Below, one piece after another: positions 15,312 to 22,996 of a DNA stretch of 32,004 nt. Origin of the DNA: Clostridiales bacterium (lineage in GTDB: Bacteria > Bacillota > Clostridia > Lachnospirales > WRAX01); the NCBI GenBank assembly GCA_031265685.1, contig JAISCI010000064.1, positions 1 through 32,004 of the forward strand. The letters run 5' to 3'. Each line of letters begins with the position of its first letter. Position 1 is the stretch's first letter. The notes beneath the pieces are model-generated. The model was not told the origin of the DNA. It did not search any database and saw only the letters and a program-made list of their open reading frames with translations. The position numbers and the translations under genes are program-made.

Positions 15312-15674
15312 CGGTCTGCGCCTCCACTCCTAGCTAAAAAGCGGCTTGACCGCCGACAGCGCGCGCGGACGATTGCCGGAAACTGTAAGATGAGATGCCC
15401 GGGACGCCATGTACGGTCTGGGGGCGTATTTGTCAGATGAAAAATCCGCCGCCCAATATAATTTAATCCGCCACCATCATTGCATAGACGGCTTAGAACA
15501 GCGATTTGCTTTGCGGGCAACGGGTTTTTCCAGTTATTTACAGGCGGTTGTCGAAAATCCCAAACATCCGCTTCGCGGTTTCGTACCCGATCTTTGAACC
15601 GTGCGACAATTCAGTGTTGATGGAACATTTCCCGCGAAGCGTCACACGGTAATATAATTAAAATCGCCCACCAT
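15312..15674. other. Gap with a short unassigned minus-strand fragment
   Basis: No complete gene. A minus-strand frame from about 15645 to a TAA at 15538-15540 reads like protein (KCSINTELSHGSKIGYETAK, then RMFGIFDNRL), but it has no start and I cannot assign it. It may be another mobile-element scrap. Confidence 0.35.
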
Positions 15675-15733
15675 GAATTTTCGCGTGGACGAATTTCGCG
15701 TGAACCTGGCAAAATTCTGTCACGCGAAAAATT
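15675..15733. repeat. Palindromic repeat copy R8
   Basis: It contains GAATTTTCGCG, GTGGAC, GAATTTCGCGTGAACC, GGCAAAATTCTGTCACGCG and AAAAATT, words and linkers of the family in the usual order. It lies between the sortase and the second IS5 remnant. Confidence 0.75.
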
Positions 15734-15841
15734 ACCTTATTTTTTGATGGCCGGATAGCTTTCAAAAGCCTGTTTTCGCGGAGGTTATCCCCGGTTTCGT
15801 ATATGAATACTCGCCGCGCGGGCGGCGGCAATTACGCGTTA

Positions 15842-16260
15842 CATCGGCGGCAGACATTTCTTAACACTCTGTGAATCTATGATTCCATAAGCAGGAGTCG
15901 CCTCCCGCCCCGCGTTCACACGGGTTTTCCCTGCAAGTCCGCGTAAAACGCGTTCCCAAAGCCCTGACAGCCTGGCGCTCCGGCAAAAGCCCCAAACCGC
16001 TCGTCGCCGTCGCTCAGCCCGTCGTTGTCGGAATCAGGATTGAGCGGATGGGTGTCAATGTCCAGTAGGAAACTGCGGAAAATCACGCGGCGGCAACCGC
16101 TACGGTCAGCCCATTTTTTCCAAATACAGCATGGCTTGACTAATTTGCGTTTATCCCGTTTGCGATCGCGCTCCCCCGCAAAACGCGTCTTGACTATTTC
16201 CCATTGAGCGTCCGTCAGGCCGCTTGGGTGTGTCAGTCCTTGTATAGTATAGTATGTCAA
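15842..16260 (-). pseudogene. IS5-family transposase remnant with a foreign calcium-repeat-like insert
   Basis: On the minus strand the N-terminal THPSGLTDAQWEIVKTRFAG and KPCCIWKKWADRSGCR match IS5-type transposases. VNAGREATPAYGIIDSQSVK near 15900-15860 gives the start of the DDE domain. Between them, in the same frame, lies DIDTHPLNPDSDNDGLSDGDE, a typical thrombospondin type-3/calcium-binding repeat that does not belong to transposases. A TGA/TAA and loss of the remainder make it a pseudogene. It is related to the remnant at 5742-6397. Confidence 0.7.
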
Positions 16261-16317
16261 GTCACAGTTCGCTTGGTCTTAGTTATAACGGATGAAAATT
16301 TTTCAATTAGCTATGCG

Positions 16318-17019
16318 TCAGTCGCTCCTGCGAGCCGCCAAAATGAGCCGCAGCAACTGCAGAAGCGCCACGGCGGCCGCCGCGACATATGTCAGAGCGG
16401 CGGCGAATAGAACCTTCCTCGCCCCGGGGATCTCGTCCGGGGAAAGTACGCGGTCGTCTTCGAGCAAGGCTATCGCGCGGGCGGACGCGTTGAACTCCAC
16501 GGGCAGCGTGATCACTTGGAACGCAACTACCGCCGCGTACATAATTATCCCGATGTAGACGAGCGCGATGCCGTACCGCCCCATCACGCCGCTGAGCGAT
16601 GTGATGATAAACCCGATGAAGATGAGCGGAAACGCCAGCTTGCTGCCGAAACTGACGACGGGGAATATAGCGCCGCGCGCCGTCAGCGGGAAATATCCCT
16701 CGGCGTGCTGAAGCGCGTGCCCGGTTTCGTGCGCGGCTACGCCCAGCGCCGACAGCGACGCGCTGTCGTATACGCCTTCGGACAGGCGGACGACGCGCGC
16801 CTTGGGATCGTAATGATCGGTCAGCGTCCCATGGATCGGCTCGACGCGTACATCGCGGACGCCGTTCGCCGCGAGCAGGCGCCGCGCGGCTGCCGCCCCG
16901 GTTATGCCCAGCCTGTTCGGGACGCCGGAATACCGCCGAAACGTACCCTTTACTTTGATTTGAGCGGCGACCGACAGAATAATCGCCGCGAAAAGCAGTA
17001 TCAATACCAGAGCGTCCAT
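16318..17019 (-). CDS. YugP-family membrane zinc metallopeptidase
   Basis: The product is 233 residues. An N-terminal membrane helix (VLILLFAAIILSVAAQI) is followed by the protease domain with the zinc motif H97-E98-x2-H101 in AAHETGHALQH. Further membrane helices follow (about 124-148, 152-172 and 205-225). The TGAAAARRLLAANGV and YDPKARVVRLS stretches are typical of this family, whose natural substrates are not settled. GGAGG lies 6 bases before ATG 17019. It is the last gene of the gmk-type operon, 24 bases after fmt, as is common in Clostridia. IS5 debris follows it. Confidence 0.9.
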   Translation of the reverse strand: MDALVLILLFAAIILSVAAQIKVKGTFRRYSGVPNRLGITGAAAARRLLAANGVRDVRVEPIHGTLTDHYDPKARVVRLSEGVYDSASLSALGVAAHETGHALQHAEGYFPLTARGAIFPVVSFGSKLAFPLIFIGFIITSLSGVMGRYGIALVYIGIIMYAAVVAFQVITLPVEFNASARAIALLEDDRVLSPDEIPGARKVLFAAALTYVAAAAVALLQLLRLILAARRSD

Positions 17020-17043
17020 TACGCGCCTCCGTCATATTCTAAT

Positions 17044-17967
17044 TTATACATCTATATCCAATTTTTCCCCGATCTCCACTCTATGTCCGCGCAGATAATC
17101 CCCGGCGGACATCGGCCTGCCGCCCGCCGCCTGAACCGTCACGGCGCGGACGGCTCCGCGGACGGCCTTTACGATCAGCGGGCCGATAACCTCGCCAGGC
17201 GCCCCCGGGAAATCCCCGTCAAGCGGCTCGGCGAATAATATCCTCAATTTATCCCCGCGGTAAAAAGTATACGCGCCCGGCGCGGGATTAAGACCCCGGA
17301 TCAGGTTCGCGGCACTCTCGGCGGTAAGGTTCCAGTCGATCAGCTGTTCCTCGGGAGAGATCTTTTTGGCGTAGGTTGCCAGCGCTCCGTCCTGCGGGGT
17401 GAACGCGGCCGTTCCGTCCTCTATCAGCGCGAGCGCCTCAAGCAGCAGCCCCGCGCCGGATTCCGCCAGTTTGCGCGTCAGCGAGCCGCATGTGTCCTCC
17501 GGGGCGATCGGCAGTTTCCGTTGCAGGATAATATCGCCAGTGTCCAGACCCGTGTCCATGCGCATGATCGTGACGCCCGTATCGCGCCGCCCGTCTATGA
17601 CCGCCCGGGCTATCGGCGCCGCGCCGCGGTACTCCGGCAGGAGCGACGCGTGGACGTTGACCGAGCCGAGCCGAGCCGAGCCGAGTACGGCTTCTGGCAG
17701 TATCCCGCCGTAGGCCGCCGTTACATTTATATCGGCGGCAAACGCGCGGAGCTTATCGGCAAATTCCGGCGTTTTGCGGCTCTCGGGCTGCAGGACGGGG
17801 ACGCCGAGCGATTCGGCCAGCGTCCTGACCGGAGGCGGCGTGAGCTTTTTGCCGCGCCCCGCCGGGCGGTCCGGCATCGTGACGACCACCGCTATATCAT
17901 GCCGCCGAGCGGCGTAGCGCAGTATCGTCTCGGCGAATTCGGGCGTACCGAAAAAAATTATTCTCAT
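17044..17967 (-). CDS. fmt: Methionyl-tRNA formyltransferase
   Basis: Fmt formylates initiator methionyl-tRNA using 10-formyl-tetrahydrofolate. The product is 307 residues, a normal length. The N-terminal MRIIFFGTPEFAETIL, the catalytic-loop asparagine and histidine in NVHASLLPEYRGAAPI (about residues 108-123), and the aspartate of DTGDIILQ (near 146) form the active site. The C-terminal OB-like domain begins around residue 205. The usual AYGQILP appears here as AYGGILP. A five-copy CCGAG repeat lies in the coding sequence just before NVHAS (17661-17685). It overlaps def by 4 bases, the usual pairing, since Def later removes the formyl group. Confidence 0.97.
   Translation of the reverse strand: MRIIFFGTPEFAETILRYAARRHDIAVVVTMPDRPAGRGKKLTPPPVRTLAESLGVPVLQPESRKTPEFADKLRAFAADINVTAAYGGILPEAVLGSARLGSVNVHASLLPEYRGAAPIARAVIDGRRDTGVTIMRMDTGLDTGDIILQRKLPIAPEDTCGSLTRKLAESGAGLLLEALALIEDGTAAFTPQDGALATYAKKISPEEQLIDWNLTAESAANLIRGLNPAPGAYTFYRGDKLRILFAEPLDGDFPGAPGEVIGPLIVKAVRGAVRAVTVQAAGGRPMSAGDYLRGHRVEIGEKLDIDV
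17661..17685. repeat. Pentanucleotide repeat (CCGAG)x5 inside fmt
   Basis: Five uninterrupted copies of CCGAG. On the coding strand it encodes LGSARLGS, just ahead of the catalytic NVHAS. The number of residues here is what the family expects, so the five-copy state is in frame. Because the unit is not a multiple of three, gain or loss of one unit would shift the frame of fmt. Confidence 0.9.
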
Positions 17968-18488
17968 ATGCGCCGCCCCTTACGTTTTTTTCCGCCGTCG
18001 GTCTCTTCGTCGCCGGGCCGCGGCGGGGAGATCTTGTCGATGTAGAGGACGCCGTCGAGGTGGTCGGTCTCGTGGCAGACCGCCACCGCCATGACATCCT
18101 CGCACGTGAGCGAACGCTGGGCGCCGTCCCGGCCTGAGTAAAGGACGGTAACGCGCTGGGGGCGCTCGACGTAGGCGCTTTCGCCTGGTATCGACAGGCA
18201 CGCCTCGTTCATGCGCTGTGTACCGCTCTCGTCTACCACGACGGGGTTGATCATTTCAAAAAGTTCCCCCTCGCCATCCTCGTCGTCTTCGTCCCGCGGC
18301 ATACGTATCACGATGATACGCTTAAGAACGCCGATTTGCGGCGCGGCCAGCCCGACGGCGTTCACGTCGTCCAGCGTCTCGATCATATCGTCCAGCAGGG
18401 TGACTATCCGGGGTGATATTTCGTCCACAGGCTTCGATACTTTGCGGAGGATGCGGTCGCCCTCGGTTCGTATTCTTCTTAAAGCCAT
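17964..18488 (-). CDS. def: Peptide deformylase
   Basis: Def removes the formyl group from new proteins. The product is 174 residues. The motifs are AVGLAAPQ (45-52), EACLS (95-99, metal ligand C97) where most family members have EGCLS, and HETDH (H139, E140, H143). An acidic insertion (RDEDDEDGEGE, about 65-75) interrupts a strand region, and the C-terminus ends in a basic tail (GGKKRKGRRI). Metal ligands and the catalytic glutamate are all present, so it should be active. ATG 18488 is followed by the typical ALRRIRTEGD start. It lies 10 bases after priA and overlaps fmt by 4 bases. Confidence 0.95.
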   Translation of the reverse strand: MALRRIRTEGDRILRKVSKPVDEISPRIVTLLDDMIETLDDVNAVGLAAPQIGVLKRIIVIRMPRDEDDEDGEGELFEMINPVVVDESGTQRMNEACLSIPGESAYVERPQRVTVLYSGRDGAQRSLTCEDVMAVAVCHETDHLDGVLYIDKISPPRPGDEETDGGKKRKGRRI

Positions 18489-18498
18489 GTTGTCGCTC

Positions 18499-20514
18499 CT
18501 ATGATATAGATCTGGGATCCATTGACGGCATTATCGTTATTCCGTTCAGGTTTGCGAACCGGCGCAGCCTGTCGATCGAGAACATCGCGAAAATCCGGAG
18601 GCGGCGCTCGTCCGCGGCCTTTGCCATGACGCGCCAGCGGTAATTATTGTTTATCTTGGACACCAGCGCGGGCGCGGGGCCGAACAGCTCGAACTCTCCG
18701 GCGCGGTCGAGCCGGCCCATTATATGGGCGAGCGTGGTCAGCGCCCCTATTACCGCCTTCTCGTCCTCGCCGGAAAGCACTATCTGGAATATATGGGTGA
18801 ACGGAGGGTACGACATCCTGCGCCGGATCAGTATCTCCTGACCGTAAAAAGCCCGGTAGTCGCCGCGCGCCGCGCAGATCACGCTGTAATGCCCGGGGCT
18901 GTACGTCTGCACTATGGACAATCCTCCGGTTCCGGCTCGGCCCGCCCTGCCGGTCATCTGGGTCATAAGCGCGAAAGCGCCCTCCGCCGCGCGGAAGTCC
19001 CCCGTATAGAGCGCCTGGTCGGCGGCTATGACCCCGACCAACGACACGCCGGGGAAATCATGGCCTTTCGCGATCATTTGCGTACCGATAAGTATGTCGG
19101 CGGAGCGGCTGCGGAAATCGCGCAGAATCGACTCGTAAGCGCCCTTCGGCCGGGCCGCGTCCGAATCCAGCCTCAGGACCGCCGCGCCCGGGAACATCTC
19201 GCGGACCGCCTCCTCTACCTTCTGCGTACCCCAGCCGAAAGTATATACATGCGGGTTGCCGCAGACGGGGCACGTTTTCGGCAGGGGGCGGCTCTCGCCG
19301 CAATAGTGGCACCGAGCCGTTCCGTCGTCCGAATGGTATGTCAGGTTGACGGCGCAGCGTCCGCACCGCATTACGTCCCCGCAGACGCGGCAGCTGACGA
19401 ACGGCGAGTGCCCGCGCCTGTTGAGGAACAGCATAATCTGATTGCCGGCGGACAGCGCTTCTCCCATAGCCCCGGCCAGCCGGCGGCTTATCGGCGAGTC
19501 GATCCCTGCCGCCGTCTCCAGCCGCATATCAACTATCTCGACCGCCGGCGGCGGCAGGCCGTTCGCGCGCGCGGGCAGTTCGATCAGCCCGATCTCCCCG
19601 CGCTCCGCCCTCTCGAAGGTATCGAGCGACGGCGTGGCCGAGCCGTACACAACCAGAGCGCCAGCCGCCCGTCCGATCCATTCGGCGACCTCGCGCGCGT
19701 CGTATTTCGGATCCTGCTCGGATTTGTACGCCGCATCATGCTCCTCGTCTATAACGATTACGCCGGGGCGCTCCATAGGCGCGAATACCGCCGAACGCGG
19801 CCCCACGACGATACGGGCGGAACCGTCCCGGACGCGTCGCCAGACGTCGGAGCGTTCCAGCGGAGTCTGCCGCGAGTGAATCACGGCGGCGTCCCCTCCG
19901 AACCGCGCGGAAAGCAGCCGCTCGGTCTGCGGCGTCAGCGCTATCTCGGGTACCATAAAAACGGCGGTCTTCCCCGCCGCCAGCGCGGACTCGATGACCC
20001 TCGCGTAAACTTCCGTCTTCCCGGATCCGGTTACGCCGAAAAGCAGCCACGGGCGCTCGGGTCTCTCGAGCTGGGCCGTAAGCGCCGCGACCGCCTCGGC
20101 CTGGGCGGGATTAAGCTCTATCTCCGGCGGCCCGCCGCGCGCGGAAGCCTTCGCCTTGGCGCGGCGCTTGCGCTCGGGGCGCGCGGGCGCGATCACCGAC
20201 AGGCAGTCCGCGAGCTGGCAGTAGTACTTCTCGCTCATCCACTCGGCCAGCGCCGACTGCCGCGCGCTCACGACCGGCGCCGGGGAGTCCAGCCGCTCGA
20301 TCGCCTTAAGCTTTCCCGGCGGAATATCCGTATCGTCCGAAAGCCCGATAACGTAACCGCGCCGAAGCGCCCCGCCGCGGCCGAAAGGCACCGTCACCGC
20401 GCATCCGGGCGCCAGCTCCATGCCGGGCGGAACGACATAGGTATACCGCCCCCCCGCCCAGCGCGACCCCGCCGCGACCGCGACCACCGCGTACATCGCG
20501 GAACCCATCGTCAA
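18499..20514 (-). CDS. priA: Primosomal replication-restart helicase PriA
   Basis: PriA recognises stalled or repaired forks and reloads the replisome. The product is 671 residues; the N-terminal DNA-binding domain is short. Helicase motifs are GVTGSGKTEVYARVI (Walker A), the DEEHD box in VIVIDEEHDAAYKSEQDP, and GSATPSLDTFERA. Zinc-binding cysteines follow as CRVCGDVMRCGRC and CHYCGE...CPVCG, in the expected spacing between the two helicase lobes. The C-terminal lobe holds GTQMIAKGHDFPGVSLVG and QMTGRAGRAG. ATG 20514 overlaps the rpoZ stop by 4 bases; ATGs at 20508 or 20496 are also possible. In related genomes coaBC often lies between rpoZ and priA; here it does not. Confidence 0.95.
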   Translation of the reverse strand: MTMGSAMYAVVAVAAGSRWAGGRYTYVVPPGMELAPGCAVTVPFGRGGALRRGYVIGLSDDTDIPPGKLKAIERLDSPAPVVSARQSALAEWMSEKYYCQLADCLSVIAPARPERKRRAKAKASARGGPPEIELNPAQAEAVAALTAQLERPERPWLLFGVTGSGKTEVYARVIESALAAGKTAVFMVPEIALTPQTERLLSARFGGDAAVIHSRQTPLERSDVWRRVRDGSARIVVGPRSAVFAPMERPGVIVIDEEHDAAYKSEQDPKYDAREVAEWIGRAAGALVVYGSATPSLDTFERAERGEIGLIELPARANGLPPPAVEIVDMRLETAAGIDSPISRRLAGAMGEALSAGNQIMLFLNRRGHSPFVSCRVCGDVMRCGRCAVNLTYHSDDGTARCHYCGESRPLPKTCPVCGNPHVYTFGWGTQKVEEAVREMFPGAAVLRLDSDAARPKGAYESILRDFRSRSADILIGTQMIAKGHDFPGVSLVGVIAADQALYTGDFRAAEGAFALMTQMTGRAGRAGTGGLSIVQTYSPGHYSVICAARGDYRAFYGQEILIRRRMSYPPFTHIFQIVLSGEDEKAVIGALTTLAHIMGRLDRAGEFELFGPAPALVSKINNNYRWRVMAKAADERRLRIFAMFSIDRLRRFANLNGITIMPSMDPRSIS

Positions 20515-21143
20515 ATCTCGCCGTCGGTTTCGAGCTGGTCGTCATCGGCGTCGACACCTTCTATTACGCCAATGTCGTCGATACTCTCGTCGTCCCCGCC
20601 GCTGAACACGCCGGCCGCCCCGTCCGGATCCGCTTCCAGTTTGCCGGGAATCAGATCTTCGTCCAAGTCGGCGTCCAGATCCCCCGCTATCTCGTCCCCG
20701 TCGATCTCGCCGTCGAGAACATCCGGCTCGTACGCGTCGCGGACGGAGCGATCCTTGTCGCCGAAGCCCGCCGCGTCGTAATTGTTGCCGTCTCCGTAGT
20801 CGTCGTCCTCGTCCAGCTCGTCGGCGTAGGTCTTGTAGGCGGTCTCGTCCGGGGTGAGGGCGGACGCGCGGTAATCGGTCTGGCGGTAGATATAGCCGGG
20901 GATGTCGGTTTCGGCGCGCGTGTCGGGCGGAATAAGTTTGATCAGGTTCTCGCTCATCTCGGTCAGCGCGATTGAGAGCGCTTTGTCGGAAGCGCCGCTC
21001 GCCTGGGGGATCGCTCCGTCGATGATCTGGCGGGCGCGTTTCGCCGCCGCTATGACGATCGCGTAGCGGCTGTTAACCTTGTTCTCCAGATTGGAGCCCT
21101 CGTTGAGTATCCTCATCAGTTCGCCGTAGGACGGTCTAAGCAT
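20511..21143 (-). CDS. rpoZ: RNA polymerase omega subunit with a long acidic tail
   Basis: The first ~72 residues are omega: [20 protein letters not shown], then SRYAIVIAAAKRARQIIDG and KALSIALTEMSENLIKLIPP. Omega helps assemble RNA polymerase by binding the beta' subunit. The total length is 210 residues, whereas family members are usually 60-110. The extra ~115 residues are low-complexity, with roughly 40 Asp or Glu residues, no recognised domain and few hydrophobics, so probably disordered. The frame is clean, the stop overlaps the priA start, and the start overlaps the gmk stop by 8 bases, so the tail is not an artefact of a missed stop. Function of the tail is unknown. Confidence 0.92.
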   Translation of the reverse strand: MLRPSYGELMRILNEGSNLENKVNSRYAIVIAAAKRARQIIDGAIPQASGASDKALSIALTEMSENLIKLIPPDTRAETDIPGYIYRQTDYRASALTPDETAYKTYADELDEDDDYGDGNNYDAAGFGDKDRSVRDAYEPDVLDGEIDGDEIAGDLDADLDEDLIPGKLEADPDGAAGVFSGGDDESIDDIGVIEGVDADDDQLETDGEI

Positions 21144-21759
21144 CCGGATTCCTCCATTTTGATATTGAAAACCCGCTTCGGAGCGGCTTCAGCTTCTCGG
21201 CGCGGACGATGGTGCGGATATTCGCGACCGCCTCGTCCACGTCGTCGTTGATCACCAGATAATCATATTGGTCAATCAGTTTGATCTCCTCGCGGGCGCG
21301 GCGCAGCCTGTCCGTCTGTGATTCGGCGGTTTCGCTCGCCCGGCCGGCCAGCCGCCGTTTAAGCTCGGCAATCGTCGGCGGCAGCAGGAAGATCAGCGCG
21401 CACTCCGGCAGCTTCTTCTTTACCTGCAGCGCTCCGTTCACCTCTATCTCGAGCACGACGTTCTTTCCGGCGTCCAGCATCTGTCCGACGTACCCGCTCG
21501 GCGTGCCGTAATAATGACCGCAGAACATCGCGCTCTCGAGCAGCTCTCCGTTCGAGAGCAGTTCATGGAACTCGCGCTTGCTCCGGAAGAAATAATTCGC
21601 GCCGTCGATCTCGCCCTCGCGCGGCGCCCGCGTGGTCACGGAGATGGACACGGCAAACTCGCTGTCCGCGCCTTTCGGGCACAGGCGGTTAACCACCGTG
21701 CCCTTGCCCGAGCCGGAAGGCCCCGATATAATTATGAGCATCCCCCTGCCGTTATTCAT
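21136..21759 (-). CDS. gmk: Guanylate kinase
   Basis: Gmk phosphorylates GMP to GDP. The product is 207 residues from ATG 21759. The P-loop is G13-PSGSGKG-20. The GMP-binding region has [19 protein letters not shown] and [11 protein letters not shown]. The lid and later segments include [18 protein letters not shown] and [14 protein letters not shown] frame extension upstream to 21843 would add a basic, non-homologous stretch overlapping remA, so I reject it. The start lies inside the end of remA (8-base overlap), the normal arrangement in this operon. Confidence 0.97.
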   Translation of the reverse strand: MNNGRGMLIIISGPSGSGKGTVVNRLCPKGADSEFAVSISVTTRAPREGEIDGANYFFRSKREFHELLSNGELLESAMFCGHYYGTPSGYVGQMLDAGKNVVLEIEVNGALQVKKKLPECALIFLLPPTIAELKRRLAGRASETAESQTDRLRRAREEIKLIDQYDYLVINDDVDEAVANIRTIVRAEKLKPLRSGFSISKWRNPDA

Positions 21760-22024
21760 CGTCCGCCGGCCTTTCCGGCGCTTCCTGCCTGTCCCCGGCG
21801 CGTGCGGCGATTGTCTCGGGCGTGATCGGCGCGAGAACGACATGGCCGCTGTCGCATATGATGACGGCGCGCGTGCGTCTGCCGTATGTCGCGTCGATGA
21901 TCGACCCGGCGTCGCGGGCGTTCTGAACGGTCCGCTTGACCGGCGCGGACTCCGGATCCAGCACGGCGACGACGCGGTTTTTCATGACTATATTGCCGTA
22001 TCCGATATTGATGACGCTATTCAA
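21752..22024 (-). CDS. remA: RemA/DUF370-family regulatory protein
   Basis: The product is 90 residues. The conserved opening [20 protein letters not shown], the middle [35 protein letters not shown] in family order, and [15 protein letters not shown] are characteristic. RemA is a DNA-binding activator of matrix and osmoprotection genes in Bacillus; its role in Clostridia is less clear. The acidic C-terminal ten residues are variable in the family. It overlaps yicC by 8 bases and gmk by 8 bases, so the three are translated as a unit. Confidence 0.93.
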   Translation of the reverse strand: MNSVINIGYGNIVMKNRVVAVLDPESAPVKRTVQNARDAGSIIDATYGRRTRAVIICDSGHVVLAPITPETIAARAGDRQEAPERPADDE

Positions 22025-22901
22025 TATTCTGCACCTGCTCGCGTATTTTTTCCAATTCGCTCTTCATTTCCACAACGGCGCGGGTTATGTCCAGATCGTT
22101 CGACTTCGATCCGATCGTGTTTACCTCCCGGTTTATCTCCTGCGTGAGGAAGTCCAGTTTCTTGCCGACAGCCCCGCCGCCCTCCAGAATATCCTTCAGC
22201 TGGAGCAGATGACTTTTGAGCCGCGTCAGTTCCTCGTCAACGCAGGACTTGTCCGCGAAAATCGTGACCTCGGCGATCAGGCGCGCCTCGTCGTATTCCG
22301 CGCCGGCGAGCGCCTCCGAAACCTTGCGGCGCAGACGCTCGGCGTAATCCGCCGCCACGAGCGGAGCGCGGTCAGCGACGCGCTGACAGAGATATATCAG
22401 CGTATCGCGTTTGCGCAGGATGTCTTCGGCCAGGTTCGCGCCCTCCGTGCCGCGCATTCGCGCGAACGCGGTCAGCGCGTTCTCCAGCGCCCCGGAGAGC
22501 GCCCCCCAGATCTCGTCCGCGTCGCCGCCCGCCTGTTTCTCGACCGTAACGATGTCGGCGCGTCCCGCCAGCAGCGACAGCGACAGATCGTCTTTCAGCT
22601 CGGGATAGCGCCCCTTGAGCGAGATAAGCGCCGCGGCGCAGGCGTCCGCGAGCGGCTCGTTCAGCGTAACCGCGCAGTCGTCGTCCGAGAAGGAGTCGAA
22701 CGAGACATACACGTCGATCTTCCCGCGGCTGGCCGCCGCCGCCACGCGCCGTCTTACGCGCTCCTCAAGCCCGGACAGCGCCCGGGGCAGACGCGCCGAC
22801 ACGTCCAGATACCGGTGATTCACGGATTTGATCTCAACGGTTAGTATCCGGTTGTACCGGGTGCACTCCCCGCTTCCGTAGCCTGTCATCGAATATACCA
22901 T
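22017..22901 (-). CDS. yicC: YicC-family endoribonuclease
   Basis: The product is 294 residues. The N-terminal YicC domain starts [12 protein letters not shown] and contains [18 protein letters not shown]. The C-terminal DUF1732 domain includes [20 protein letters not shown] and [19 protein letters not shown]. Members from E. coli and Bacillus (YloC) cleave RNA. I chose ATG 22901 because the family starts M-x-x-SMTGYG and AAAGG lies 9 bases upstream; TTG 22910 is the only longer option. It is the first gene of the gmk-type operon, with a promoter at 22932-22960. Confidence 0.94.
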   Translation of the reverse strand: MVYSMTGYGSGECTRYNRILTVEIKSVNHRYLDVSARLPRALSGLEERVRRRVAAAASRGKIDVYVSFDSFSDDDCAVTLNEPLADACAAALISLKGRYPELKDDLSLSLLAGRADIVTVEKQAGGDADEIWGALSGALENALTAFARMRGTEGANLAEDILRKRDTLIYLCQRVADRAPLVAADYAERLRRKVSEALAGAEYDEARLIAEVTIFADKSCVDEELTRLKSHLLQLKDILEGGGAVGKKLDFLTQEINREVNTIGSKSNDLDITRAVVEMKSELEKIREQVQNIE

Positions 22902-22931
22902 ACAATCCAACCTTTACCCTGTTTGATCAGC

Positions 22932-22960
22932 ATTTTAGCATATCTGGACGCCAGAGGCAA
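22932..22960 (-). promoter_or_regulatory. Promoter of the yicC-remA-gmk operon
   Basis: On the minus strand TTGCCT (22960-22955), a 17-base spacer, then TAAAAT (22937-22932). It lies in the 95-base gap between rqcH and yicC and points into yicC. Confidence 0.6.
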
Positions 22961-22996
22961 GATGCTGGAAGCTAGAAAAACCTTAAAACCAAGACA

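Noticed and set aside
15340-15355. A small GCGG/CCGC hairpin with a T-run on the minus strand
   Set aside because: Only four base pairs and no minus-strand gene that would need it.
15538-15645. A minus-strand protein-like fragment ending in RMFGIFDNRL
   Set aside because: No start codon and no family recognised; left as part of the gap description.
18724-20781. A 685-codon open frame antisense to priA
   Set aside because: Composition is Arg/Gly/His-rich with no domain; priA motifs on the minus strand explain the open frame.
21760-21843. A longer guanylate kinase starting at 21843
   Set aside because: The extra residues are basic and unlike the family, overlap remA, and the [16 protein letters not shown] start fits better.
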